From: Muribaculaceae bacterium
GTDB lineage: Bacteria; Bacteroidota; Bacteroidia; Bacteroidales; Muribaculaceae
Assembly (NCBI GenBank): GCA_016292745.1
Contig: JAEDFO010000082.1
Location: forward strand, 1-7,197
Reading direction: 5' to 3'
Length of the DNA: 7,197 nt
Shown here: piece after piece, positions 7,070 through 7,197 of the stretch
Position numbering within the stretch: the first letter of the stretch is position 1
Layout: every line of letters begins with the position of its first letter
Notes under the pieces: model-generated
Seen by the model: only the letters and a program-made list of their open reading frames with translations
Told to the model about the DNA's origin: nothing
Database searches by the model: none
Program-made: the position numbers and the translations under genes

Positions 7070-7101
7070 TTTGTGAATGTCGAATAAATGCACTATCTTT
7101 G
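7070..7101 (+). promoter_or_regulatory. Promoter of tRNA-Leu
   Basis: TTTG (7070-7073) is followed after 20 bases by TATCTTTG (7094-7101), a full match to the Bacteroidota -33/-7 promoter with the same spacing as the porW promoter. The mature tRNA begins only 10 bases after the -7 element, so the primary transcript should have a leader of just a few nucleotides. Confidence 0.8.
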
Positions 7102-7111
7102 CACCGCTAAA

Positions 7112-7197
7112 GCCCAGATGGCGGAATCGGTAGACGCGCTGGTCTCAAACACCAGTGGAGTAAAATCCATCCCGGTTCGATCCCGGGTCTGGGTACC
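7112..7197 (+). tRNA. tRNA-Leu (anticodon CAA)
   Basis: A class II tRNA with all arms visible. The acceptor stem GCCCAGA (7112-7118) pairs with TCTGGGT (7188-7194), with a G-U first pair. The D arm has stem GCG/CGC (7121-7123 and 7135-7137). The anticodon stem CTGGT/ACCAG (7139-7143 and 7151-7155) encloses loop CTCAAAC, placing anticodon CAA at 7146-7148, which reads UUG leucine codons. The long variable arm has stem TGGA/TCCA (7156-7159 and 7166-7169), as expected for leucine. The T arm is CCCGG/CCGGG with loop TTCGATC (7171-7187). Discriminator A is at 7195. The final CC at 7196-7197 suggests an encoded CCA whose last A lies just outside the window. Confidence 0.98.

Overview
The window looks like a chromosomal segment from a Bacteroidota bacterium, most likely order Bacteroidales. 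The evidence is two promoter-like sites with the Bacteroidota -7 consensus TAnnTTTG, gene starts without a Shine-Dalgarno sequence, a Bacteroidota-type WYL regulator, and a PorW/SprE-family lipoprotein, a family of this phylum. Base composition near 50% GC would suit a gut Muribaculaceae-like organism, but that placement is only a guess.

Left half (1-3700, + strand): four genes in a row with gaps of 13, 21 and 22 bases and no promoter consensus or terminator between them, so they probably form one operon. They are the last 36 codons of an unidentified gene; a secreted exo-beta-N-acetylmuramidase (namZ, GH171, formerly DUF1343); a sodium:solute symporter; and a WYL-domain transcriptional regulator. 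A reasonable reading is a peptidoglycan-sugar salvage unit: NamZ releases MurNAc outside the cytoplasm, the symporter imports the sugar, and the regulator adjusts expression. Only the NamZ activity is supported by family knowledge. The symporter substrate and the regulator target are inferred from position.

Right half (3710-6691, - strand): one long convergent gene, separated from the regulator by only 9 bases. It encodes a 993-residue lipoprotein of the PorW/SprE family, a periplasmic TPR protein of the type IX secretion system. It carries an unusual acidic Glu/Ser/Pro tail containing an in-frame 29-codon duplication. Its likely promoter lies about 120 bases upstream of the start codon.

Right edge: a gene-free spacer of about 230 bases (6839-7069) with strong strand asymmetry, followed by a tRNA-Leu(CAA) gene with its own promoter. 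The window ends at the CC of the encoded CCA end.

I see no CRISPR array, insertion sequence, integrase, phage gene or defence system. Most of the window is ordinary core and metabolic gene content. The points most worth a second look are the namZ-symporter-regulator unit, an atypical residue in the symporter's predicted sodium site, the repetitive PorW tail, and the C-poor spacer.
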